Shown here: piece after piece, positions 1 through 7,793 of the stretch | Layout of the letters: every line of letters begins with the position of its first letter | How positions within the stretch are numbered: the first letter of the stretch is position 1 | Assembly (NCBI GenBank): GCA_900554985.1 | Contig: USJQ01000005.1 | Coordinates: 1-14,974 of the forward strand | Origin: an uncultured Collinsella sp. | GTDB lineage: Bacteria; Actinomycetota; Coriobacteriia; Coriobacteriales; Coriobacteriaceae | Direction of reading: 5' to 3' | Length of the DNA: 14,974 bases | Translations under genes and position numbers: made by a program | Notes under the pieces: model-generated | What the model was told of the DNA's origin: nothing | The model's input: the letters and a program-made list of their open reading frames with translations, nothing else | The model's database searches: none

Positions 1-240
1 GCGCTCGGCCGCAAGGGCGATCCACGCGATAGAGTGCTCGGGCAACATAGGGTGCTCGCCCGCGCCCGCGCGTGCACGGATCACGTGACCGTCGCGCTCG
101 CTCTCAACGACCGGCACGTGCTTCTCGTGCGCTGCGTCCTCGGTATTCGCGGTCAGCTCCGTGCAGCCGGCAGGGGTCGCAACGTCGTTGCCCAGGGCGG
201 CAATGAGCTTGCCATCGGGGTCCTTAAAGAATTTCGCCAT
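1..240 (-). CDS. Superoxide reductase (desulfoferrodoxin family), 3' end cut by window edge
   Basis: The first 80 codons of a gene that runs off the left edge. The protein contains EKHVPVV, then GEHPM, then EHSIAWI, the conserved series of the superoxide reductase (neelaredoxin/desulfoferrodoxin) iron domain. His41, His63 and His69 match three of the four equatorial His ligands of the catalytic iron. The axial Cys and the last His (the CNxH motif) would lie beyond the edge. The family reduces superoxide to peroxide in the cytoplasm of anaerobes. The first 36 residues align with the end of the N-terminal desulforedoxin domain (ELTANTEDAAHEKH compared with the usual ENTVDAAKEKH), but the four Cys of that domain are absent and only Cys26 remains, so no second iron site is expected. 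The start is the ATG at 238-240, with AAAGGAG (247-253) 6 nt upstream. A weak -10-like CATAAG lies at 281-286, without a clear -35. Confidence 0.85.
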   Translation of the reverse strand, partial: MAKFFKDPDGKLIAALGNDVATPAGCTELTANTEDAAHEKHVPVVESERDGHVIRARAGAGEHPMLPEHSIAWIALAAER

Positions 241-246
241 GATGTT

Positions 247-253
247 CTCCTTT
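247..253 (-). promoter_or_regulatory. Ribosome binding site of the superoxide reductase gene
   Basis: AAAGGAG on the minus strand, 6 nt before the ATG at 240. It is a near-perfect Shine-Dalgarno match and fixes the start of the edge-truncated gene. Confidence 0.8.
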
Positions 254-341
254 GCTGATGTGCCAATGTTCTCGATGCTTCTTATGCCCAAAGGCGAGCG
301 AACCATCCACGGCATCGCAAATGAACACATAACGAGCGAGG

Positions 342-3300
342 CTAGCGTCCGTCGCCGCCCAGCAGCGCCAGAACATCTTCGCGGGTAAACAGCGCCGACG
401 AGATGCCGTCGCCGCCGAGCACGCTGTTGACCAGGTCGCGCTTGGACTCCTGCATCTGCATGATGCGTTCCTCGATCGTGTCCTTGGCGATGAGCTTGTA
501 CACGGTCACCGTGTGCTGCTGGCCAATACGATGCGCGCGGTCAGTCGCCTGGTCCTGCGCGGCCACGTTCCACCACGGGTCGTAGTGAATGACCACGTCG
601 GCTGCCGTCAGGTTAAGGCCCACGCCGCCCGCCTTGAGCGAAATCAAAAAGACCGGAACCTCGCCCGCTTGGAACTGCGCGACCATCTTGGCGCGGCTCT
701 CCTTAGACGAAGCGCCCGTGAGCTTAAGGAAGGCGATGTCCTCCTTGGCCAGGCGTTTGCCGATGATATCGAGCATACCCGTAAACTGGCTGAACAACAG
801 GATGCGATGCCCGCCGTCGAGTGCGCCGTGCACGAGTTCCATGCACGTATCGAGCTTGGCGCTCCCCGCCTTGTAATCCTCGTAGTGTAGACGCGGGTCG
901 CAGCAAATCTGGCGCAGCTTGGTGAGCTCGGCGAGCACCTTGAGCTTGTCCTTCTTAAACTCCCCAGCCTCGCGGTGCTGCACCTGCTGGGCGATGCGGT
1001 CCTGGTTTGCCAGGTAAAGCTTGCGCTGCTCGCCGGTGAGCTGAGCCACGACGGTGTCCTCGATCTTTTCGGGCAGATCGGCCACCACGTCTTCCTTGAC
1101 ACGGCGCAGCACAAACGGCGACACGAGCGCCTGCAGGCGAGCGGCGCTGTCACCCTCGGCGTGCTCGACCGGGCTTTCGAAGCGCTTGGCAAACGACTCG
1201 CGCGTGCCAAGCAGGCCCGGCATCAAAAAGTCGAAGATGCTCCAGAGCTCGGACAGACGGTTTTCGATGGGCGTGCCCGTCAAGGCAAAGCGCACGCCGG
1301 CCGGCAGGCGCTTGGCAGCACGGGCCACCTGGGTGAGCGGGTTTTTAATGTACTGGGCCTCATCGAGCACAACGCGGGCAAAGTCCTGATCGGCATACTC
1401 GTCAATATCGCGGCGCATGAGGTCATACGACGTCACGACCACGTTGTGCTCGTCGGCGCCGGTTATCTGCACGCGGCGCTGCGCCTTGGCACCCACAATG
1501 GCGCACACGTCGAGCGAAGGCGCAAAGCGCTCCAGTTCGGCGGTCCAGTTGTACACAAGCGACGCAGGGCACACCACAAGCGTGGGCTTAGTGTCCCCCG
1601 CCTCCACGCGCGCCATGATATGTGCGATCATCTGCAGCGTTTTGCCCAGGCCCATATCGTCGGCCAAGATGCCGCCGAGGCCCAGGTGCTCGAGCGAGCC
1701 GAGCCACTGGTAGCCGTCGACCTGATAGCCGCGCAGCGTGGCCTTGAGCGAGACCGGCACCGTAAAGTCCATCTTGCCGAGCGCATCCAGACGCTCGACG
1801 GTGCGACGGAATGCGGCATCGCGATCGGCCTCAAGCGCCGGCGTGCGCGCGAGCATGCTATCGACGAACAGGGTACTCGACGCGGGAAGCGACACGCCTT
1901 CGAGCAGATCGACGGCATCAACGCCCAGGTCCTCGGCAAGGCCAAACGCGGCACGGGCACCCTCGTCCAGGCGAATGATGTCGCCCGACGTGAGACGCGC
2001 AAACGTCTGGTGACGCTTGTAGGAGTCGAGGTAGATGGCAAGGTCTGCCGCCGAAAGACCGCTCGCGCCCAGCTCGACGTCGAGCAGGTTGCTCTTGACG
2101 GTTGCACGCACCGAAAGCTTGGGAGCAGGGCGGACCGAGACCTGGCGCAGGCGGTCGCTGAGCATGACCTCGCCCAGCTCGGACAGGGCGGACAGGCCCT
2201 CGGTCAGCAAGTGGAACAGGCTCTCGTCATCGCGTTCCTCAAATGCCAGGCCGCCCTCGTAAAAGTCGAAATACAGGGCCGCCGTGTCCATAACGCGAAA
2301 CTCTGCCACTTCGTCGCGCGGCGGCACGCCAGGACGCTGGTCTTCGAAGGGGCTGCCCGGAGCACCCAGGCTAAAGAGATCTGCCGACCAGTCGCCGTAG
2401 GTAACCGAAATTTTGCAGGTCACGAGCCCATCGTCGACGCCGATCGCCATGGCAAAGCTCGGCTCGGGCGCCACGGTATCGAGTGCAGCGGGCGCGGTAA
2501 GATCGGTGTAGTCGCGCAAAATGGGCAGTGCCATGCGGCAGAATTCGCCCACCTGCTCGGCGGCAATATGGACCGGCGTGCGACAGGGCAGCAAGCGCGA
2601 TAGGAACGGCGCCGCATGCCGGGCGAACGCCACATCGGTACGGCGTGCACGGCGGGTGTCAACCAGATAGGCAACGTCGCCCGAAGCAAAGCAGTATGTA
2701 TCGGCCGGCAGGCGCAGATCGTAGCTGCCGCCAGCCGCCGGCGCGATCTTGGCGGCAAGGAGCGGCGGGCGCTTAGACAGCACCTCGTCCTCCCCTTCCG
2801 GAGGCATCTCAACCGCCACGTCATAGGTGCGACGCGTCGTCGTCCCCCGCGACCAGGCGGGCTCAAAAGAGATGGTCTGGCCGCGTAGCAGGTCCAGCAC
2901 ATATACGATGCTATGCTCGGACAGCGGCAACTGACGCTCGGCGACAAAACCGTTGCGGGCAAAGTCGTACGACGCCGAACGCGAGCTTGTGATGTCATCG
3001 AGATAGGAAACTGTCGTCACAACAAGGTTGAGCAGCTTTGTCGAAACGCCTTCGAAGGCTTCGGGCGTATGGACAAACGTGAGCTTCTTGCCGTACGAGA
3101 AGGTGCCGCCTCGGACATAGGCGTCGGCCATGCCGTCGATATCCTTGACCACGTAGGACACCGAACCGCAGCGAATGCGGAACTCGAGCGCCCAGCTAAA
3201 GCGGTCGGCGAACAGCGGATTGTAGTACGGCACCAACGAGGGCTCCAACACTGCCTTGGGGGCATCGGGATCAACAGCACCGGCAAGCTTGCGGCGCATG

Positions 3301-3806
3301 CTCGCCAGCTCGTCCATGCGCGCATCCGAAAGATCGGAGAGCGCCGCCATAAGGCTCGGGCTCGTGGGGACAGGCGCCGGGAAGGGAAAGTTGGGGTTGA
3401 CGGCCGGCGCCTTGGGCGCGGTGCGCGCGGGCTGTTTCGGCTGCGCCGTAAACGTGCGAACCGGTGTGCGCAGCCCCTCAACGGGCTCAATGCCGCTGAC
3501 GTCCAGGTACGCCAGCGCTGTGGCGATGGCATGCTTGCACATGCCGGGGTAGCGATAGGCAGCGGGGCAGTCGCAGTCGTAGTCGATAACCTCGTGCTCG
3601 TCCATGTCGAGCGCCACGTGCGTCTTGTACAGGTCACCGCGCGAGCCGCGCACCGTGCCCTCGACCGTCACGTTTTTGGAGAAGCGCGAGCCGCTGTCCT
3701 CGATCGACAGCACGGCACCGTTGAGCATGAGCGAACGCCCCTTCATAAAGGTGCCGCTCAACGCCGCCTCTTTGCGAAGCGCCTGCACAAACGTCCCCTG
3801 CGCCAT
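342..3806 (-). CDS. SNF2-family DNA-dependent ATPase with N-terminal SWIM zinc finger
   Basis: A complete 1154-residue protein. It starts with a SWIM zinc-binding motif (Cys78, Cys80, Cys90, His92). A Pro/Ala-rich linker follows at about 119-151, then a long region of roughly 500 residues like that found in bacterial SNF2 proteins. The SF2 ATPase core is complete: ADDMGLGKT (P-loop, 715-723), DEAQ (815-818, not the commoner DEAH), TGTPIENR (843-850), the second RecA-like domain from about 1000, and QATDRAHRIGQ (motif VI, 1086-1096). SNF2 proteins translocate on double-stranded DNA and remodel protein-DNA complexes; bacterial SWIM-SNF2 proteins have no well-defined role, so the target is unknown. 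The chosen start is the ATG at 3806, with GGAGG 5 nt upstream. An in-frame GTG at 3824 would add six residues but has no ribosome binding site. The gene begins inside the 3' end of the dnaE frame, so the two are probably cotranscribed. Stop is TAG at 342. Confidence 0.93.
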   Translation of the reverse strand: MAQGTFVQALRKEAALSGTFMKGRSLMLNGAVLSIEDSGSRFSKNVTVEGTVRGSRGDLYKTHVALDMDEHEVIDYDCDCPAAYRYPGMCKHAIATALAYLDVSGIEPVEGLRTPVRTFTAQPKQPARTAPKAPAVNPNFPFPAPVPTSPSLMAALSDLSDARMDELASMRRKLAGAVDPDAPKAVLEPSLVPYYNPLFADRFSWALEFRIRCGSVSYVVKDIDGMADAYVRGGTFSYGKKLTFVHTPEAFEGVSTKLLNLVVTTVSYLDDITSSRSASYDFARNGFVAERQLPLSEHSIVYVLDLLRGQTISFEPAWSRGTTTRRTYDVAVEMPPEGEDEVLSKRPPLLAAKIAPAAGGSYDLRLPADTYCFASGDVAYLVDTRRARRTDVAFARHAAPFLSRLLPCRTPVHIAAEQVGEFCRMALPILRDYTDLTAPAALDTVAPEPSFAMAIGVDDGLVTCKISVTYGDWSADLFSLGAPGSPFEDQRPGVPPRDEVAEFRVMDTAALYFDFYEGGLAFEERDDESLFHLLTEGLSALSELGEVMLSDRLRQVSVRPAPKLSVRATVKSNLLDVELGASGLSAADLAIYLDSYKRHQTFARLTSGDIIRLDEGARAAFGLAEDLGVDAVDLLEGVSLPASSTLFVDSMLARTPALEADRDAAFRRTVERLDALGKMDFTVPVSLKATLRGYQVDGYQWLGSLEHLGLGGILADDMGLGKTLQMIAHIMARVEAGDTKPTLVVCPASLVYNWTAELERFAPSLDVCAIVGAKAQRRVQITGADEHNVVVTSYDLMRRDIDEYADQDFARVVLDEAQYIKNPLTQVARAAKRLPAGVRFALTGTPIENRLSELWSIFDFLMPGLLGTRESFAKRFESPVEHAEGDSAARLQALVSPFVLRRVKEDVVADLPEKIEDTVVAQLTGEQRKLYLANQDRIAQQVQHREAGEFKKDKLKVLAELTKLRQICCDPRLHYEDYKAGSAKLDTCMELVHGALDGGHRILLFSQFTGMLDIIGKRLAKEDIAFLKLTGASSKESRAKMVAQFQAGEVPVFLISLKAGGVGLNLTAADVVIHYDPWWNVAAQDQATDRAHRIGQQHTVTVYKLIAKDTIEERIMQMQESKRDLVNSVLGGDGISSALFTREDVLALLGGDGR

Positions 3807-6800
3807 CACTTCCTCCAATCTCACCCGGGGTAGCTGAGATCACCGTCACTCTACCCTGGTTACCCACAATGGCCTTGGCCTCGGCCAGCAGCGGAATCGA
3901 GCGCGCGTTGACCTTAGCAGGTACCTCGGCACGGAGCACGCGCCCGTCCACCTGCTCGATAAAGATCTCAACGCGGTCGCCGCCCGGGTTGGTGGTGAGC
4001 ACCGTGGCCAACCGTGCCATATTACCCTGGCTAAAGCGGCTGTTGGGCACCATGACCTCAAACACCTTGGGCTTGTTGTTCTCCTCGTTGAGCTCCAGCG
4101 GCACAATCTCCTGCGCGATGATCTGGTCGCCGCGGTCCGAGCGCTCGAGCTTGCCCTTAATGCGCACAAACGCATCGGACAGCTGCGCGCCGGTCTCGGG
4201 GTCGACCTCGCCGTACAGATACCCCTCGGCCTCCTTGTAGGTCTTGTGGAACACCACGACCGTGGCCTCGCCTTCCATGTCCTCGAGCTGCACGCTACCC
4301 ATGGGGTCGCCGTTTTTGGTCACGCGCTTGGACACGCTCGAGACCATGCCGGCCCACCACAGTGCCTTGCCCTCGGGAATCTCCTGGTTGATGGTGCCAC
4401 CCGTGGGGTTTTGCACCTCGTAGCCGGTATCGATCTGCGAGAACGAGAAGTCGCGCGCTTTGCTGAGCGCATACTCAAACGGGCGCAGCGGGTGGTCCGA
4501 GACATAGATGCCCAGAACCTCCTTCTCCTGGCTCAGCTTAAGGTGGCGGTCCCATTCCTGGCCGTCCGGATCGGGCACGCTGACCTCGAAGCCCGAGCCC
4601 TCAACGTCGCCAAACATATCGAAGAACGACGTCTGGCCGCTCGCGCGATCCTTCTGGCGCTTTACCGCGGCATCGATGATGTTCTCGGGGTTGTTCTTAT
4701 CCACAAAGTGCATCATCTGGCGACGCGGATACCCCGTGGAGTCGAAGGCGCCTGCCTTGATGAGCGATTCGATCACGCGGCGGTTGGCCTGGCTCGAGTC
4801 CACGCGCTCGACAAAGTCGTGCAGCGTCTTAAACGGGCCGCCCGCCTCGCGCTCGGCGATAATCGCCTGCGCCACGCCGGTGCCCACGCCGCGGATGCCG
4901 GCCAGACCAAAGCGCACGCCCTCCTTGGTAGCCGTGAACTCGGTACCGGACTCGTTGACATCTGGCGACAGCACGGGGATGCCGTCGTGACGGCATGCCG
5001 AGACGTAGTGCACGATCTTGTCGGTCTTGCCCGTATAGGACGTCAGAACGGCCGCCATGTACTCGTGCGGATAGTGCGCCTTGAGCCACGCCGTCTGCAT
5101 AACCAGGATGGCGTAGCCGGCGGAGTGCGACTTGTTGAAGGCGTAGGACGCGAACTCGAGAACATCGTCCCAAATCTTCTGGGCGACCTCGCGCGTATAG
5201 TTGTTCTTGATGGCGCCGTTCATCCAGTGGTCGTAGGTGGTCTCGTCGGAGCCATCCTCCCAGTGGAGCACCGTCGACGTGAGCAGCTTGATCTTTTTCT
5301 TAGCCACGGGCTTACGGATACGCGAGTCCGATTCGCCCTTGGAGAAGCCGCACATCTCGACGGAGATGAGCATAACCTGCTCCTGGTAGACCATGGTGCC
5401 GTAGGTTTCGCCCAGGATGTCGTCCAGGCGGTCGTCGTAGGAGACCGCCGGCTCCTTGCCGTTCATACGGTTGATGTAGGACGAAACCATGCCGGCGCCC
5501 AGCGGGCCCGGGCGGTACAGGGCGATCAATGCTACGACGTGCTTGTACTCGGTGGGCTTCATGTTCTTGATCGTGGCCGTCATGCCGGCGGACTCGACCT
5601 GGAAGACGCCGGCGGTGTGGCCGGAACCCATGAGCTTAAAGATCTCGGGGTCGTCAAAGGGAATCTCTTCCTCTTTGATGTCGATGCCGAAGTTCTTTTT
5701 GATGTTTGCCTTGGCCTTGGAGATAACAGTCAGCGTGCGCAGGCCCAAGAAGTCCATCTTGAGCAGGCCCATATCGGCAACGGTATGGCCCTCGTACTGG
5801 GTAATCTCGACGCCGCCCTTGGTATCGAGCTTAGTGGGCACGTGCTCGTTGACGGGGTCGCGGCAGATCAGAACGGCGCACGCGTGCACGCCCTCGCCAC
5901 GGGTGAGGCCCTCGATTGAGAGCGCCGTGTCGATGATGCGGCGGGCGTCGTCGTCCTTTTTATAGGCCTCGGCAAAATCGGGGTTAAACAGATCCTCTTT
6001 GCCGGGTTGCTTGTCGAGCACCTGCTTGAGCTTGACCTTGGGGTCGCTCGAGACCATCTTGGACAGGCGCTGGCCCATGTAGACCGGGTAGTCCAGGACG
6101 CGCGCGGCGTCGTTGATGGCCTGCTTGGCCTTGATGGTCGAGTAGGTGATGACGTGGGTGACCTTCTCGGGGCCGTAGAGCTGGCGAACGTGCTCCACGA
6201 CCTCGAGGCGTCGCTCATCGTCGAAGTCCATATCGATATCGGGCATCTCGGTACGTTGCGGGGACAGGAACCTCTCGAACATCAGGCCGTTCTCGAGCGG
6301 GTCGAACGCGGTGATGTTCATGGCGTAGGCGACGATAGCGCCGGCGGCCGAGCCACGGCCGGGGCCGACGCCGATGCCGTTGTCCTTAGCCCATTGCACG
6401 TACTCGGCAACGATCAAAAAGTAGGCGGCAAAGCCCTTGTCGCAGATGACCTTGTATTCGTACTCAAAGCGCTCTTTGATGTTGACGCCACCGATCTCGC
6501 GCGTGGCCCAGTCGTCGCCATAGTGCTGGCGCAGGCCCTTCTCGCACTCGCGGCGGAACTGGCTCTCGTGCGTCTCGCCGGGATCGAGCAACGGAAAGCG
6601 CGGCAGGATGATAGAGTCCCAGTCGAGCTCGACGTAGCACTTGTCGGCGATCTCGAGCGTGTTGTCGCAGGCCTCGGGGCAATACGGGAACATCGCCCGC
6701 ATCTCCTCCTCGGTCTTCATGTAAAACTCCGAGCCGGTCATGCGCATGCGGTTGGGGTCATCGACCTTGGCGTTCATGCCAATACACATGATGACGTCCT

Positions 6801-7617
6801 GCACGGGCGCATCCTCGCGGCGCAGGTAGTGGAAGTCGTTGGTGGCGATGACCTTGACGCCCACCTGCTTGGCGATGTCGATGAGTGTGCGGTCCATCTG
6901 CTCGTCAGTCAGGCCGTTGTCGGTGGTGATGCCGTGTTCCTGGATCTCGATGTAGAAGTCACCGGGCTCGAAGGTATCACGGAAGGTCTCGGCCCACTTG
7001 ATGGCGGTGTATTTGGGGATGATGCCCGCGATACAGGCGCTCGTGCAGATCATGCCCTTGGCGTGACGGCGCAGGTTGTCGAGCGTCACGCGCGGCTTGT
7101 AGTAAAAGCCCTGCACGGCGGCCTCGGAAACCGTCTGCATCAGGTTGACGTAGCCCTCCTGGTCCTTGGCCAGGAGAATCATGTGGTAGAGCTCGGGCTT
7201 GTGGTCGCGGGCGAGCGTCTCGTCCGGCGTAAAGTAAACCTCGCAGCCAAAGATGGGCTTAATGACCAGGGGCGGCTTGAGCTCGTCGATGTTGCCCTTC
7301 TCGTCCCACATGGCCATGTCCTTCACATACTGGGCATGCTCGCGCGGGTTTGACTCAGGATCGGGCTCCACCAGCTCGTCGCGGCGGTCCTTTTCCAAGA
7401 AGGCCTTGTCGTGGCTCCAGGTTTTGTACTCGGGCGTGTTGTGGTTGACGGCGTCGCAGGCCAGCGCCAGGTCGGGTACGCCGTACATGTAGCCGTGGTC
7501 GGTAATGGCCACGGCGGGCATGCCAAGCTCAACGGCACGATTGACCATATCCTGGATACGGGTTGCGCCGTCGAGCATGGAAAAGACAGTGTGATTGTGC
7601 AGATGGACGAATGCCAT
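3634..7617 (-). CDS. dnaE: DNA polymerase III alpha subunit
   Basis: The catalytic subunit of the replicative polymerase; the frame is 1327 codons. The N-terminal PHP domain keeps a full likely metal set (His7, His9, Asp16, His41, Glu126, His145, Cys195, Asp261, His263, placed by comparison with actinobacterial DnaE1 from memory), so PHP proofreading is plausible. The polymerase core has GPGRGSAAG (418-426), PDIDMDF with catalytic Asp460 and Asp462 (459-465), and MDFLGLRTLT with the third Asp622. YRPGPLGAGM follows at 701-710. Helix-hairpin-helix GLAGIRGVGTGVA lies at 904-916, a clamp-binding QTSFF at 995-999, and an OB fold at about 1086-1160. The ATG at 7617 has GGAG 8 nt upstream. Sequence typical of the family ends near residue 1261 (NQGRVTVIS). 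The last 66 or so codons read mostly through the start of the SNF2 gene in another frame, use codons rare elsewhere in the gene (AGA, CGA, GGA) and look non-homologous, so an ancestral stop may have been lost. Confidence 0.96.
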   Translation of the reverse strand: MAFVHLHNHTVFSMLDGATRIQDMVNRAVELGMPAVAITDHGYMYGVPDLALACDAVNHNTPEYKTWSHDKAFLEKDRRDELVEPDPESNPREHAQYVKDMAMWDEKGNIDELKPPLVIKPIFGCEVYFTPDETLARDHKPELYHMILLAKDQEGYVNLMQTVSEAAVQGFYYKPRVTLDNLRRHAKGMICTSACIAGIIPKYTAIKWAETFRDTFEPGDFYIEIQEHGITTDNGLTDEQMDRTLIDIAKQVGVKVIATNDFHYLRREDAPVQDVIMCIGMNAKVDDPNRMRMTGSEFYMKTEEEMRAMFPYCPEACDNTLEIADKCYVELDWDSIILPRFPLLDPGETHESQFRRECEKGLRQHYGDDWATREIGGVNIKERFEYEYKVICDKGFAAYFLIVAEYVQWAKDNGIGVGPGRGSAAGAIVAYAMNITAFDPLENGLMFERFLSPQRTEMPDIDMDFDDERRLEVVEHVRQLYGPEKVTHVITYSTIKAKQAINDAARVLDYPVYMGQRLSKMVSSDPKVKLKQVLDKQPGKEDLFNPDFAEAYKKDDDARRIIDTALSIEGLTRGEGVHACAVLICRDPVNEHVPTKLDTKGGVEITQYEGHTVADMGLLKMDFLGLRTLTVISKAKANIKKNFGIDIKEEEIPFDDPEIFKLMGSGHTAGVFQVESAGMTATIKNMKPTEYKHVVALIALYRPGPLGAGMVSSYINRMNGKEPAVSYDDRLDDILGETYGTMVYQEQVMLISVEMCGFSKGESDSRIRKPVAKKKIKLLTSTVLHWEDGSDETTYDHWMNGAIKNNYTREVAQKIWDDVLEFASYAFNKSHSAGYAILVMQTAWLKAHYPHEYMAAVLTSYTGKTDKIVHYVSACRHDGIPVLSPDVNESGTEFTATKEGVRFGLAGIRGVGTGVAQAIIAEREAGGPFKTLHDFVERVDSSQANRRVIESLIKAGAFDSTGYPRRQMMHFVDKNNPENIIDAAVKRQKDRASGQTSFFDMFGDVEGSGFEVSVPDPDGQEWDRHLKLSQEKEVLGIYVSDHPLRPFEYALSKARDFSFSQIDTGYEVQNPTGGTINQEIPEGKALWWAGMVSSVSKRVTKNGDPMGSVQLEDMEGEATVVVFHKTYKEAEGYLYGEVDPETGAQLSDAFVRIKGKLERSDRGDQIIAQEIVPLELNEENNKPKVFEVMVPNSRFSQGNMARLATVLTTNPGGDRVEIFIEQVDGRVLRAEVPAKVNARSIPLLAEAKAIVGNQGRVTVISATPGEIGGSDGAGDVCAGASQRGGVERHLYEGAFAHAQRCRAVDRGQRLALLQKRDGRGHGARLAR
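3812..3816 (-). promoter_or_regulatory. Ribosome binding site deciding the SNF2 start
   Basis: GGAGG on the minus strand, 5 nt before the ATG at 3806. It favours this ATG over the in-frame GTG at 3824, which lies upstream of the site itself. The site is inside the open dnaE frame. Confidence 0.7.
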
Positions 7618-7656
7618 GTGATGAGCTCCGATGCGGGTTCGTGTTCTGACTGAACG

Positions 7657-7662
7657 ATTTTA
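7657..7662 (-). promoter_or_regulatory. Possible -10 element of the dnaE promoter
   Basis: TAAAAT on the minus strand, five of six bases matching the TATAAT consensus, in an otherwise GC-rich gap. It would give a leader of about 33 nt before the dnaE ATG at 7617. The best -35 candidates (CGGGTG at 17 nt spacing, TTCGGG at 19 nt) are poor, so the call is tentative. Confidence 0.3.
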
Positions 7663-7715
7663 CCGCACGGCACGGACAGCACCCGAACCTAGCCAAACCA
7701 ACACGGCTCCTCTTG

Positions 7716-7784
7716 CAGTTGCGGTGAAATAGTTCCCGCTTGGGCCACCTGGGCCGCAATGCAGGAACTATTCCACCGCAAGTT
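7716..7784 (-). repeat. Long imperfect palindrome between addA and dnaE
   Basis: Two 21-nt arms (7716-7736 and 7764-7784) form an inverted repeat around a 27-nt centre. Eighteen of 21 positions are complementary, and one mismatch becomes a G-U pair in the minus-strand transcript. The shared core reads TTGCGGTGRAATAGTTCC. The centre holds a small GGCC-CAGGT-GGCC hairpin and another TTGCGG. The element begins 9 nt after the addA stop. No T-tract follows the stem in the minus-strand direction, so it is not a standard intrinsic terminator. It could be a dispersed REP-like or miniature element, an RNA 3'-end stabiliser, or a weak terminator separating addA from dnaE. No second copy was noticed in this window. 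Confidence 0.7.
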
Positions 7785-7793
7785 ATCTGAGGA

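Noticed and set aside
975..2603. Plus-strand open frame of 542 codons
   Set aside because: Fully antisense to the SNF2 gene, His/Arg/Ala/Gly-rich with no recognisable domain; typical of antisense frames in GC-rich DNA.
3822..3824. GTG at 3824 as SNF2 start
   Set aside because: No ribosome binding site upstream; GGAGG lies between it and the better ATG at 3806.
5200..5340. Intein or insertion element in dnaE
   Set aside because: The unusual segment is only about 30 residues and lacks splicing motifs.
4246..5919. Plus-strand open frame of 557 codons
   Set aside because: Antisense to the conserved core of dnaE; no domain and biased composition.
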